In this document: positions 1 through 7,271 of the stretch, one piece after another
Position numbering within the stretch: position 1 is the first letter of the stretch
How the letters are laid out: each line of letters starts with the position of its first letter
Origin: GCA-2686265 sp036010965
GTDB taxonomy: Bacteria > Planctomycetota > UBA1135 > GCA-002686595
NCBI GenBank assembly: GCA_036010965.1
Contig: DASCMO010000150.1
Span: forward strand, 1 to 39,485
Length of the DNA stretch: 39,485 nt
Direction of reading: 5' to 3'
Translations under genes and position numbers: made by a program
Notes under the pieces: generated by a model
Seen by the model: only the letters and a program-made list of their open reading frames with translations
Told to the model about the DNA's origin: nothing
Database searches by the model: none

Positions 1-187
1 CGCTGGCCACCGTCGCGCTCGTTTCGGTACCCGCCACCGCCTCGTTCGCCTTGCTGGCCGCCGCCTCGTTCGTTTCGGTAGCCGCCTCGTTCGTTTCGGT
101 AGCCGCCGCCCCCGCGGTCGCTTCGCTGGCCACCGTCGCGCTCGTTTCGGTACCCGCCACCGCCTCGTTCGCCTTGCTGGCCGCCGC
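1..187. repeat. Tandem/direct repeats encoding the RGG tail of TruD
   Basis: The stretch from position 1 to about 64 is repeated without mismatch at about 124-187 (period 123 bp). Partial, diverged copies of the same unit lie between them and on to about 255. In the coding frame (minus strand) each unit reads as GYRNERGG and QQGERGG blocks. This is an in-frame coding repeat, not a mobile or CRISPR array: there are no unique spacers and all unit lengths are multiples of three. Confidence 0.85.
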
Positions 188-1613
188 GCTCGTTTCGGTA
201 CCCGCCGCCGCCTCGTTCGCCTTGCTGGCCGCCGCGCTCGTTTCGGTAGCCTCCGCCGCCGCGTTCGCCTCGCTGGCCGCCGCCAGAGCCTCTGCTCCGA
301 TAGCCTCCGCCGTCCTGGCGCTCGTGCCCGCGCCTTCCGCCATCGCCGGCCTCGTTCCTGTGACCTCCTCCTCCGTGCGGGCCGCGGGCGAAGGCGACGC
401 TCCCGCGCAGAACACTCCCTCCACTCAATGCACGCGGGTCGACCTTGCCGTGAGGAGCGGTCAGCCGGCGCACGACCATGGTGGCGTACGAGCCTCGTCC
501 AAGTTCGAAGTCGAGCAGCGCGTTCGCCGTTCGCCCCGGCTCCACCTGACGCTCCGGAGCACGCACACGCAAGTTCTCGGGCCGCAGCCACAGTGCGCGC
601 GGCTCACCCTTGAGGCGCATGCCCGGCAAGTCGAGCCGGAACTGATCGGCCACCATGCCCTCACCCGCGAGCACGTCCTCGAGCAGCGCGCGTGTGTGCC
701 CCTCCGGGACGTTGTCGAGGCCCGGCCCGGGCAGAGGAAAGGTCTCCTCCGGCGTCGCGTCCGCGACGGCGCCGGTCGGGAAGATCAGCGGGCCGTCGAT
801 CCCCCCGGTGGAGAAGGCGCCGTCTTGCCCGCAGCGCTCGTACACCAGGCGCGCCACGGCGCGGTTCCAGAGGGTCGATTGGAACGCGTAGAGGTGGATC
901 AAGCGGATGCGCCTCGAGACGTGCCGGAAGGCACCGGCGAAATCTTCGGGGCGGCGCTTGAGGTGCACGAAGAGCGAGTGGTGGGCACCGAAGCGCCCGG
1001 CGATGTCCCGGCACTCCGACCAATCACCCCAGGCGTTGTCGAGAGCGCGCTTGAAAGCCTCCATGCGCGGATCGTCGTGGGGAGATCCCGCGGCGAGCAA
1101 CGCGCGCAGCGCCTGCTCGGAACGACCGAGCATCAGCTCCTTCGCGATCCAGCCCTGGCCGTGCCGCAGATTGCCGAAACGCTGCTCGTCGAAGTAGTTG
1201 GGGAGGCCGAGCCGAGACACGGCGGGCACCTGGTCGTGCAGGTGTTCGACCTCGGTGCGTCCCAGGTCCCGCACGCGGATGCGGAATCCGTTGCCCAGGC
1301 TGTGCTCCGCCTTGAGAGCCTCGGAGGCGAAGCCCACCGATCGCACCGAGAACTCGGGTCGCTCGATCTGCACGCTACGTCCCCCGCGCACGCTCATGTG
1401 CTGGCTCGTGACGCCCTGCCGGTCCTTGAGACCGGCCAGGCTCACATCCTTAGCCTCGACCCTGCAAGCCTCGGCCAGCAACGCGGCAGCCTCCAGGGAG
1501 GTCAACTTGCGCTTGGTGACGAGGTAGACGCGGTTTTTCCCGCTGCGACGCAAAAACTCGGGATGCAGGAGCTCGCGTACCCGAAAGTCGCCCGGTGAGT
1601 GTTTCAGCTTCAT
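1..1613 (-). CDS. truD: tRNA pseudouridine synthase TruD with RGG-repeat C-terminal tail (3' end outside window)
   Basis: TruD converts uridine 13 of certain tRNAs to pseudouridine. The ATG at 1613 overlaps the stop of the upstream pseudouridine synthase (ATGA). The frame stays open to the window edge, so at least 537 codons are present and the stop lies outside. Family motifs are clear: AGLKDRQGVTSQ at residues 60-71 with the catalytic Asp at D64, PNYFDEQRFG near residue 140, and FELGRGSYATMVVRRL near residue 375. The core ends at about residue 408, somewhat longer than the roughly 350 residues of E. coli TruD. From about residue 410 there is a tail of more than 125 residues made almost only of G, R, E, Q, N and Y, with the recurring unit GGGGYRNERGGQQGER. 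Such RGG tails are known in RNA helicases and RNA-binding proteins; I do not know one on TruD. The call is firm; the role of the tail is inference. Confidence 0.95.
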   Translation of the reverse strand, partial: MKLKHSPGDFRVRELLHPEFLRRSGKNRVYLVTKRKLTSLEAAALLAEACRVEAKDVSLAGLKDRQGVTSQHMSVRGGRSVQIERPEFSVRSVGFASEALKAEHSLGNGFRIRVRDLGRTEVEHLHDQVPAVSRLGLPNYFDEQRFGNLRHGQGWIAKELMLGRSEQALRALLAAGSPHDDPRMEAFKRALDNAWGDWSECRDIAGRFGAHHSLFVHLKRRPEDFAGAFRHVSRRIRLIHLYAFQSTLWNRAVARLVYERCGQDGAFSTGGIDGPLIFPTGAVADATPEETFPLPGPGLDNVPEGHTRALLEDVLAGEGMVADQFRLDLPGMRLKGEPRALWLRPENLRVRAPERQVEPGRTANALLDFELGRGSYATMVVRRLTAPHGKVDPRALSGGSVLRGSVAFARGPHGGGGHRNEAGDGGRRGHERQDGGGYRSRGSGGGQRGERGGGGYRNERGGQQGERGGGGYRNERGGQQGERGGGGYRNERDGGQRSDRGGGGYRNERGGYRNERGGGQQGERGGGGYRNERDGGQ

Positions 1614-2629
1614 CGCGTGGGGGGCCGTACCTTGGCCAGCTGCTTCTCCAGCCGTTGCAAGTCCTTCGGGAGCGGCGCCTCTACCTCCCGCTGCTCGCCC
1701 TCTGGCGAGGGAAAGCGAAGCCGGGCGGCGTGCAGGGTCAGGCGACCGATCAGGGGTGTCTCCGGACGCCCTGGCTTGGGCCGGTATCCGCGCTTGAGCT
1801 CGGACAGGAATAGACGGTCACGATGACCATACTGCGGATCGACCGCCAGGGGGAACCCGCGGCCTGCCAGATGCACGCGGATCTGGTGCGTGCGGCCGGT
1901 GAGCGGCTCGCAGGCCATCAGGGTGAAGCCTCGGAAGCGGCGCTCGACGCGCACTCGCGTGCAGGCCTCCTTGCCCCCCTGGGCGATCTGCATGCGCCCG
2001 GAACGGCGCCGGTCGGGTGCGATCGGCGCATCGAGGCTCTCGCTCTCGTCATCCGCGAGCGGGTACTCACCTTCCACCAAGGCCAGGTAGCGCTTCTCGA
2101 TGCGCCCCATCTCGAAGGCGCTGCGCAACCGCCGCTCGCTCTCGATGTGCTTGGCCACCAGGACCGCTCCGCTCGTACCCTTGTCGATGCGGTGCACGAG
2201 GCGCGGACGGAAGTCGAGCCCCACCGTCGGAGCGCTCGGGTCCTGGGGCGTGAGGTCCGAGCGTTCGAAAGCCAGGTCCAGGAGATCGCCCGACAGGCAG
2301 GCGCCTGATCGCTCCCAGCGTTCCGGCTCCACGGCCAGGCCGGAAGGCTTATCGATCACGAGCACGTCGGGATCCTCGTAGAGCACGCGCGGCGCCACGC
2401 CCGAGCCCACCGGCCGGAGCGGCGCATCCTCCTCGGGCATGTCGAGTGAGATCACTTGGTCGGTTCGCAGGCGCTGGGAAGGCACGACCGGGTTGCCATC
2501 GACCAGCACGCGGCCCGCACGGATCTGAGTGCGCAGGTATCCCTTGTTGAGGAGCGGGAACAACAGGCACAGGAGCTCGTCGAGCTCGATGCCCCTGCGC
2601 TCGCGGGAGACGACGATATGCTGGCTCAT
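1610..2629 (-). CDS. RluA-family pseudouridine synthase with N-terminal S4 domain
   Basis: This protein of 339 residues is an rRNA- or tRNA-uridine pseudouridine synthase of the RluA/RluC/RluD class. Residues about 10-60 form an S4 RNA-binding domain (GYLRTQIRAGRVLVDG). The catalytic motif RLVHRIDKGTSG carries the active Asp, and GRTHQIRVHLAGRG follows near the C-terminus. The ATG at 2629 (MSQHIVV) starts just before the S4 domain; longer in-frame extensions run back into hpt and are unlikely. The gene lies 29 bp after hpt and overlaps truD by 4 bp, so the three look co-transcribed. The exact target uridine cannot be told from sequence alone. Confidence 0.93.
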   Translation of the reverse strand: MSQHIVVSRERRGIELDELLCLLFPLLNKGYLRTQIRAGRVLVDGNPVVPSQRLRTDQVISLDMPEEDAPLRPVGSGVAPRVLYEDPDVLVIDKPSGLAVEPERWERSGACLSGDLLDLAFERSDLTPQDPSAPTVGLDFRPRLVHRIDKGTSGAVLVAKHIESERRLRSAFEMGRIEKRYLALVEGEYPLADDESESLDAPIAPDRRRSGRMQIAQGGKEACTRVRVERRFRGFTLMACEPLTGRTHQIRVHLAGRGFPLAVDPQYGHRDRLFLSELKRGYRPKPGRPETPLIGRLTLHAARLRFPSPEGEQREVEAPLPKDLQRLEKQLAKVRPPTR

Positions 2630-2658
2630 CGCGGCGGCGCGCTCGATCCTCGCGGCCC

Positions 2659-3201
2659 TCAGGAGGCCGTCAGAGCCGCCTGGTGCAGGGCTCCGACGTA
2701 GGGAAGGTTCCGGTACCGGCCCGCGTAGTCGAGCCCGTAACCGACGACGAACAGGTCCTCCACCTCGAAGCAACGGAAGTCCGCATTGAACTCGACCTGG
2801 CGCCGGGCCGGCTTGTCGAGGAAGACGCAGGTCCGGACCTCGCGCGCTCCCCGCTCGGAAAGGGCCGCACCCAGGCGGTTGAGCGTGTTCCCCGTATCGA
2901 GGATGTCGTCCACGAGCAGCAGATTGCGCCCCTCGATCTCCTGTTCCGTGGGCAGGAAGTTGAGCTTCAACTCACCCGATTCGGTCCCGTCCCCGTAGCT
3001 GGACGCGGACACGAAGGCCAGCTCGAGAGGGATCGGGATGCGGCGGATGAGATCGGAGGCGAAGATACAGGCCCCCTTGAGAACGGAGACCACCGTGAAC
3101 TCCCGGCCACGGTAGGCCTGGGTGACCTGAGCGGCGATGCGGTCGATGCCGGCGACGATCTCCTCCTCCGTGTACAGGACGCTCTCAATGTCTTCGTGCA
3201 C
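2659..3201 (-). CDS. hpt: Hypoxanthine(-guanine) phosphoribosyltransferase
   Basis: This enzyme joins hypoxanthine or guanine to PRPP in cytosolic purine salvage. With a GTG start at 3201 it has 180 residues, the usual length for bacterial Hpt. The PRPP-binding motif LLLVDDILDTGNTL is at residues 94-107, and SVLKGACIF at 39-47 matches the first conserved loop. The frame is open further upstream for about 65 residues, but that part is Pro/Arg-rich and unlike the family; no ATG fits, so GTG is chosen. It is the first gene of an apparent hpt-rluA-truD operon. Confidence in function is high; the start is less sure. Confidence 0.93.
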   Translation of the reverse strand: MHEDIESVLYTEEEIVAGIDRIAAQVTQAYRGREFTVVSVLKGACIFASDLIRRIPIPLELAFVSASSYGDGTESGELKLNFLPTEQEIEGRNLLLVDDILDTGNTLNRLGAALSERGAREVRTCVFLDKPARRQVEFNADFRCFEVEDLFVVGYGLDYAGRYRNLPYVGALHQAALTAS

Positions 3202-3616
3202 GTGCTCTGGAGGGTCGGTAGAGGGGAGGATCGGGGAGGGCCGGGGGAATCCCTGAGGATAGCAGGTGCCCTCGCCCGCGCCCACCGTAGGCCGCCGACA
3301 CGGAGAGCACCGCCCCACGGGAACGCTCGGAGGGGCCTCAGGGCGCTCTGGAGTGCATCTCAGGGCGCGGGCCCCGAGAGCCCCCGTGCCGATCACCTTC
3401 GGTGCGAGACCAGGGATTCACGCGCGCGATACACCGGATTGAAGTGAGTGGCCAGCCTTTCACACCCTCTCGCGACCCCCTAAATGAAAACAAGGCCACA
3501 ATGGATAGCGATCATTCGCTAGACTGCAGGTGTTGCGCAGTAGGGATTCTATCTCGCGGCGCAGTTCGATACCGGGGTCGGACCAAATCACCTAGCTAGC
3601 CGCACAAAGAGTCTAG
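3202..3616. other. Long intergenic region between divergent hpt and the coiled-coil gene
   Basis: About 415 bp without a convincing gene, between two divergent starts. The left part is GC-rich and contains two nearby copies of TCAGGGCGC (about 3338 and 3359). The right part (about 3480-3610) is clearly richer in A and T than its surroundings, as expected for the promoter of the plus-strand gene at 3617. I could not fix convincing -35/-10 boxes there. Confidence 0.5.
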
Positions 3617-3919
3617 ATGGCAAAGAGAAAGTACAATCGTCGTTCTGACGAGCAATTGATCGAGGATCTGCAGACCAAGATCCAGAAAGTCCAGGAGCGC
3701 CTTGAGTCCAAGCAGCGCAAGGACTCCCCCGTACTGAAGAAGCTCAGCAACATCGAGCGCACGCTCCGGAACTTCGCCCAGCTCTCCCTCGACCACGATC
3801 GCCCGGACCTGGCCAACATGGTCACGGCATTCCTGGCCGGCCTGAGGCGGGCGGCCGATGAAGGCGGTCGGGACATGCCCGTACGCCGAAGCAGTTCGCG
3901 CAGCGACATCGAACTCTAG
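3617..3919 (+). CDS. Small basic coiled-coil protein, unknown function
   Basis: This 100-residue protein has a basic N-terminus (MAKRKYNRRSDEQ), a probable coiled coil over residues 12-55 rich in K, E, L and Q (LIEDLQTKIQKVQERLE), a short helical segment (ANMVTAFLAGLRRAADE), and a polar Arg/Ser-rich tail. There is no signal peptide or membrane segment, so it is probably cytosolic and could bind nucleic acid, though no known fold is recognisable. A weak AAAGAG ribosome-binding site precedes the ATG. The codons of the first third use more A and T than neighbouring genes. It stands alone, divergent from hpt, with a long AT-richer upstream region. Confidence 0.75.
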   Translation: MAKRKYNRRSDEQLIEDLQTKIQKVQERLESKQRKDSPVLKKLSNIERTLRNFAQLSLDHDRPDLANMVTAFLAGLRRAADEGGRDMPVRRSSSRSDIEL

Positions 3920-3969
3920 CGTCCGCGGAGAGGCTCTCTCTCGGTGTGCCGCGGCCGGTGTACCGCGAC

Positions 3970-4977
3970 TCAAGGCCTCGCGAGGACTCCATCGACCAGG
4001 AATCCGAACCCTCCCTGGCCGCGCGCCATGCGGCCGGCGGAGTCGATGTGCAGCACGGCACCGGGGGCCAGCAGCAACAGGCCCCCACTGCGCGTGGCCG
4101 CGCCAGCCACCAGACCCGCCATGGGCAGGTCTCCGAGAGCCCGCTCCTCGTGCCCGTCCGCCGCGATCCTCAGAGCCCGGCGCTCGCGTCCCCCCACCAG
4201 CCAGACAGAGTCGGCGTCCGGCACGACCGCCATGCTCGGGTCCTCCAGGCCCGTCTCCAGCACTCGCCGGGTGGAGAGGTCCGCCGCCAGATGCACGAGG
4301 CGCGCGTCCGGGCCGGCAGTGAGGACCCACCACGAGGAGCCGGCGCCCGCAGCCACGGCCCGTATCTCGTCGCCGGGACGCGCGGAACGCACGCCGTACG
4401 ACCCGAGCAGACTCACCCTCCCCCTCGAGTCCCCCACGAGCACCTGCGCTCCACGGGCGGCGAGGCAAGTCCCCTCGCGCACGCGCGCCAGGCGATGAGC
4501 CACGCCGTGGGGTGCGACGCGCCACACTTCCACTCCCCGGGGACCGTCCAGCAAAACCGACGCCTGCCCGCCGCTGGCCGCCAGTCCGAGGGGCCGACCC
4601 TCAAGGGGCACCTCGACACCCGTGCCAACGCAGAGCAGTCCGTGGGGCCCATCGGGTCCGTCTCCGCGGGCCAACAGGCACCACAGGTCACCATCCTCAC
4701 CGACGGCGAGATCGACCGGGCGGGAGAGGAAGGCGGAGCGCGAGACGAAGAGCTCGCGATCCAGGCCCACCAGGTGCCGACCGTCGCGATCCGCGACCCA
4801 GAAGTGTGGGACGCCCGGTTCGGGCGAGACCTCGCCCCAGGTCACGCTCCCCAGCCAGAGGGCGACAGCCGCCGCGGCCCCGGCGCCGAAGGCCAGCACT
4901 CGCGCGGGGGCCGCCCAGCTTGCAGAACGCGCGTCCACACCCCCAGGACCCGCCGGGCCTCCCCCGGTGTCGGACAC
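3970..4977 (-). CDS. Membrane-anchored hypothetical protein, possible beta-propeller
   Basis: This 335-residue protein starts with GTG at 4977, preceded by GAGG. A hydrophobic segment at about residues 28-46 (LAFGAGAAAAVALWLG) probably anchors it with the rest outside the cytoplasm. The rest is made of short, similar beta-rich stretches such as VDLAVGEDGDLWCLL and MAVVPDADSVWLVGG, which resemble blades of an NHL- or SMP-30-like propeller, but no blade signature is strict. It is the last gene of the oxidase operon, 6 bp after ogt. I do not recognise a family; the propeller idea is inference from the repeat pattern. Confidence 0.75.
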   Translation of the reverse strand: MSDTGGGPAGPGGVDARSASWAAPARVLAFGAGAAAAVALWLGSVTWGEVSPEPGVPHFWVADRDGRHLVGLDRELFVSRSAFLSRPVDLAVGEDGDLWCLLARGDGPDGPHGLLCVGTGVEVPLEGRPLGLAASGGQASVLLDGPRGVEVWRVAPHGVAHRLARVREGTCLAARGAQVLVGDSRGRVSLLGSYGVRSARPGDEIRAVAAGAGSSWWVLTAGPDARLVHLAADLSTRRVLETGLEDPSMAVVPDADSVWLVGGRERRALRIAADGHEERALGDLPMAGLVAGAATRSGGLLLLAPGAVLHIDSAGRMARGQGGFGFLVDGVLARP

Positions 4978-4983
4978 CCTACC

Positions 4984-5514
4984 TCAGGCGTAGGGCGCGA
5001 CGCCCTCGTGGGCGAGCAAGCGCTCCTTGATCGCCAGACCGCCCGTGAAACCGCCGATCCCGTCGGCCGCCACGACCCGGTGACAGGGAACGATCCACGG
5101 AACGGGGTTGGCGCCGTTGGCGCCCCCCACGGCCCGGCTCGCGCCCGGCTGTCCGAGCCGATTCGCGATCTCACCGTAGGTGCGCGTGTGCCCGAAGGGG
5201 ATTCGCAGCAGCTCGGCCCAGACGGAGAGCTGGAACTCGGTCCCGCGCAGGTCGAGGGGCAGGTCGAATGCCCGTCGCCCCCCGTCGGCGACCTCGCGCA
5301 GCTGCTCTGCGGCACGCTGCAGGAGCGCGCCGTCCGCCTCCCCGTCCGGTCGCTGGCGCTCCACCCAGCGCCGGAGATCTCGTTGGGCACGGGCCGGCGT
5401 CAGGGAAACGAAGCACACGCCGCGCGCCGTCACGGCCAGGAGCGGGGAGAGCAGCTTCGTCTCGACCCACACCTGGCGGACGGCCAGGGAACCCGCCAGC
5501 GTCCCCTCAGCCAT
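4984..5514 (-). CDS. ogt: Methylated-DNA--protein-cysteine methyltransferase
   Basis: Ogt removes the methyl group from O6-methylguanine by transferring it to its own Cys. The 176-residue protein has the active-site motif IVPCHRVVAADG (Cys about 144), the helix-turn-helix arginine-finger region RTYGEIANRLGQPGASRAVG, and GGFTGGLAIKERLLAHEG at the end. The N-terminal domain is short and lacks the Ada metal-binding part, so it is Ogt-type rather than Ada. The ATG overlaps the stop of the upstream small UGA-containing gene by 8 bp, so it is translationally coupled to the respiratory operon, an unusual place for a DNA repair gene. Confidence 0.93.
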   Translation of the reverse strand: MAEGTLAGSLAVRQVWVETKLLSPLLAVTARGVCFVSLTPARAQRDLRRWVERQRPDGEADGALLQRAAEQLREVADGGRRAFDLPLDLRGTEFQLSVWAELLRIPFGHTRTYGEIANRLGQPGASRAVGGANGANPVPWIVPCHRVVAADGIGGFTGGLAIKERLLAHEGVAPYA

Positions 5515-5779
5515 CGCCGCCGGCGTCGCCTCCGCCGTCGCTCAGGCGGGCGACACGGTAGCTGTTCCAGATCGCCAGGGCGAACACAGTCGGGATCAGG
5601 ATCACGACCGACAGGATCAGCATGATGCTGTAGTTCAGTCCGTCAGAGAATCCGCTGTTCTGGGAGGCGACCGCCTCCCGGCAACTCTCTCAGGTGCTGC
5701 CTGGAGGAGCCAGGCAGAACAGCACGGCGAGGGCGAGCAGCGTGCGCGCAGCGGCCGAAAACGGAGGACGGAGAGTCAT
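5507..5779 (-). CDS. Candidate selenoprotein: small membrane protein with UESC motif, cytochrome oxidase operon
   Basis: The frame from ATG 5779 to the TGA at 5507-5509 holds 90 residues with one internal TGA at codon 30 (5690-5692). Residues 1-29 look like a signal peptide (RTLLALAVLFCLAPPGS). The TGA then starts the motif [U]ESCREAVASQ, followed by NYSIMLILSVVILIPTVFAL, a transmembrane helix, and a short polar tail. From memory, small oxidase-linked membrane proteins carry CPxCKEA at this place, so the UGA would replace the first Cys of a CxxC. A perfect hairpin starts 10 nt after the UGA. The part after the UGA has no good start of its own, and its stop overlaps ogt by 8 bp. A nonsense mutation is the alternative; the hairpin and intact frame argue against it. 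A role in reducing thiols during copper-site assembly is inference. Confidence 0.8.
5662..5679 (-). promoter_or_regulatory. Candidate bacterial SECIS hairpin for the small oxidase-operon selenoprotein
   Basis: On the minus strand the sequence reads GGGAGGC-GGTC-GCCTCCC: a perfect 7-bp GC-rich stem with a 4-nt loop. Seventeen nucleotides separate the in-frame UGA (5690-5692) from the loop, and the loop begins with G. The bacterial SECIS rule as I recall it is a loop 16-37 nt after UGA with a G in its first two positions. The loop GGUC is the same as the apical loop I recall for E. coli fdhF. Confidence 0.75.
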
Positions 5780-5791
5780 GATGGATCCAGT

Positions 5792-6853
5792 CTACGCTGC
5801 CGGGATCCAGGTGTAGAGTGCCAGGTACACGAGCACGCCCGTGACACAGACATAGAGCCAGAGCGGAAAGGTCCGCCGCGCCAGCTTCTTGTGCTCCTCC
5901 CAGCGCTCCGCGCGTGCCAACCACAGGGTGCGCAGCACCATGGGCAGGTTGACAACCGCTCCCAGCACGTGGGTCAGGAGCAAGACCAGATAGGCGCCGC
6001 GCGCCGCGCCCTCTCCCGCGAAGCGCACCGGCCCGCCACGGCCCGGCAAGACCACGAAGTGGTAGTGCAGATAGCTCGCGAGGAACAGGGCGCTGGCCGC
6101 GAAGGCCGCACGCATGAACCCCGCGTGCAGCGCCCGGCGCCCGGAGCGAATGGCGACCAGACCGCACAGGAGCAGGACGGCGGAAAGGCCGTTCAGGGCG
6201 GCGTTGAGCGTGGGTTGAAGGGTAGCAGGGCGCACTGTTGCACCGGCCAGATGACGCACGCGCGCCACGGCCCGGGCCGTGCCCTCGCGCGTCGTCCCTT
6301 CGTAGTAGCCGCGGATCTTTCCCTCCGCGTCGACGGCCACGAGCAGCGAGGAGTGGGTGACGAGCAGCCCCGGATCCGCCTGCGGGTCCTTCGCGACGGC
6401 CAGATGAAAGCTGTTCCGTATCCAATCGTGGATCCGCGCCTCGTCGCCGGTCAAGAACAGCCAGCGGTCGGAGTCGGCCGCTGCAAACTCGCGTGCGTAC
6501 TCGCTCAAGACCTCTGGCGTGTCATGTTCGGGGTCGACACTGACCGAGACCAGGCGGGCGCTGGTGTCCTCGAGCTGGTCCTGGGCCCAGCGCATCTGCA
6601 CCGTGAGTGCCGGGCAGATCGTCCCGCAGCGAGTGAAGATGCAACCCGCCAGCCAGGGCCCTCCGAGGAGATCTTCGTGGGTGACCTCCCGACCGCTGCG
6701 CTCGATGAGCCGGAACTCACCCGCGAGACCGAACTCCAGCGGAGAGGAGGGCGATGGGTTGCGCTCGACCCCCGCCGAACCGCCACGACCGGCGCCTGGC
6801 TCGCAGGCAATGCCGCCGAGGCAGAGCGCGAGGACTGCGAGCGCCCTTCCCAC
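5792..6853 (-). CDS. SCO1/SenC copper chaperone fused to a DUF420 membrane domain
   Basis: This 353-residue protein has two parts. Residues 1-17 form a lipoprotein signal ending LGGIAC (Cys 17). Residues about 40-200 are a SCO/SenC thioredoxin-fold domain with the copper motif TRCGTICP (Cys 76, Cys 80) and the distal ligand His 167 in LVTHSSLL; SCO proteins deliver copper to the CuA site of subunit II. Residues about 212-350 are a DUF420-type domain of four membrane helices with conserved histidines (YLHYHFVV, LLTHVLGA). The two are usually separate genes near oxidase loci, so this is a fusion. The start is GTG at 6853, 5 bp after the subunit IV gene. Function of the SCO part is firm; that of DUF420 is unknown. 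Confidence 0.93.
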   Translation of the reverse strand: MGRALAVLALCLGGIACEPGAGRGGSAGVERNPSPSSPLEFGLAGEFRLIERSGREVTHEDLLGGPWLAGCIFTRCGTICPALTVQMRWAQDQLEDTSARLVSVSVDPEHDTPEVLSEYAREFAAADSDRWLFLTGDEARIHDWIRNSFHLAVAKDPQADPGLLVTHSSLLVAVDAEGKIRGYYEGTTREGTARAVARVRHLAGATVRPATLQPTLNAALNGLSAVLLLCGLVAIRSGRRALHAGFMRAAFAASALFLASYLHYHFVVLPGRGGPVRFAGEGAARGAYLVLLLTHVLGAVVNLPMVLRTLWLARAERWEEHKKLARRTFPLWLYVCVTGVLVYLALYTWIPAA

Positions 6854-6858
6854 GCGAA

Positions 6859-7257
6859 TCAGTGGTCCTTCATGAAGCGCTTGTCACCGTAGTGACGCTC
6901 GGTCGCCGCTTCCTCGATGCCGACCACCTCACCGGTTGTCTGCATGTACTGAGATCCGATCGGGTGCTTGAGTCTTGAGTTGAAGGACGTGTCGGGCATG
7001 TTGGCCAGCATGATGATCGCCACCAGGGGAACCGTGAAGCCGACCATTCCCTTGCAGATCAAGCCCTCCCACTTCATGTGCATGAAGTAGGTGAAGATCA
7101 AGTAGCCCTTCCAGAGGGCAAAGACCACCAGCCCTGACCGCATCAGCATGACCGACCACGACTCTGGCCAGACCAGCGCCCAGACCACCTCCAGGAGGGT
7201 CAGGACAAGCAACCAGACGAACACCTTATGGGGGCTGAACTCGTATTTTTCTGCCAT
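6859..7257 (-). CDS. Cytochrome c oxidase subunit IV, prokaryotic type
   Basis: This 132-residue membrane protein matches the CtaF/CyoD-like subunit IV family. The N-terminus KYEFSPHKVFVWLLVLTLLE leads into the first of about three membrane helices, and KGYLIFTYFMHMKWE is the family's typical second-helix motif. It helps stabilise the oxidase and has no cofactor. A C-terminal hydrophilic extension of about 35 residues (from PDTSFNSRLKHP) is longer than usual. The ATG is at 7257, 14 bp after coxC, and the stop is 5 bp before the SCO-DUF420 gene. Confidence 0.9.
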   Translation of the reverse strand: MAEKYEFSPHKVFVWLLVLTLLEVVWALVWPESWSVMLMRSGLVVFALWKGYLIFTYFMHMKWEGLICKGMVGFTVPLVAIIMLANMPDTSFNSRLKHPIGSQYMQTTGEVVGIEEAATERHYGDKRFMKDH

Positions 7258-7271
7258 GGCGCCGGGCCCTC

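Noticed and set aside
1..260. CRISPR-like array
   Set aside because: The repeats keep the reading frame, have no unique spacers of constant length, and encode the RGG tail.
51..1598. Long plus-strand frame of 515 codons opposite truD
   Set aside because: It is the antisense shadow of truD. Its sequence (AAAS-FVSV repeats) is the complement of the RGG codons and matches no family, while the minus strand carries full TruD motifs.
3946..5625. Plus-strand frame of 559 codons
   Set aside because: It is antisense to ogt and the propeller-like gene and has the composition of a GC-rich shadow; ogt is certain on the other strand.
5690..5779. A 29-codon peptide ending at the UGA
   Set aside because: It would be a bare signal peptide, and the conserved-looking CxxC-like and membrane segments after the UGA would be left without a start.
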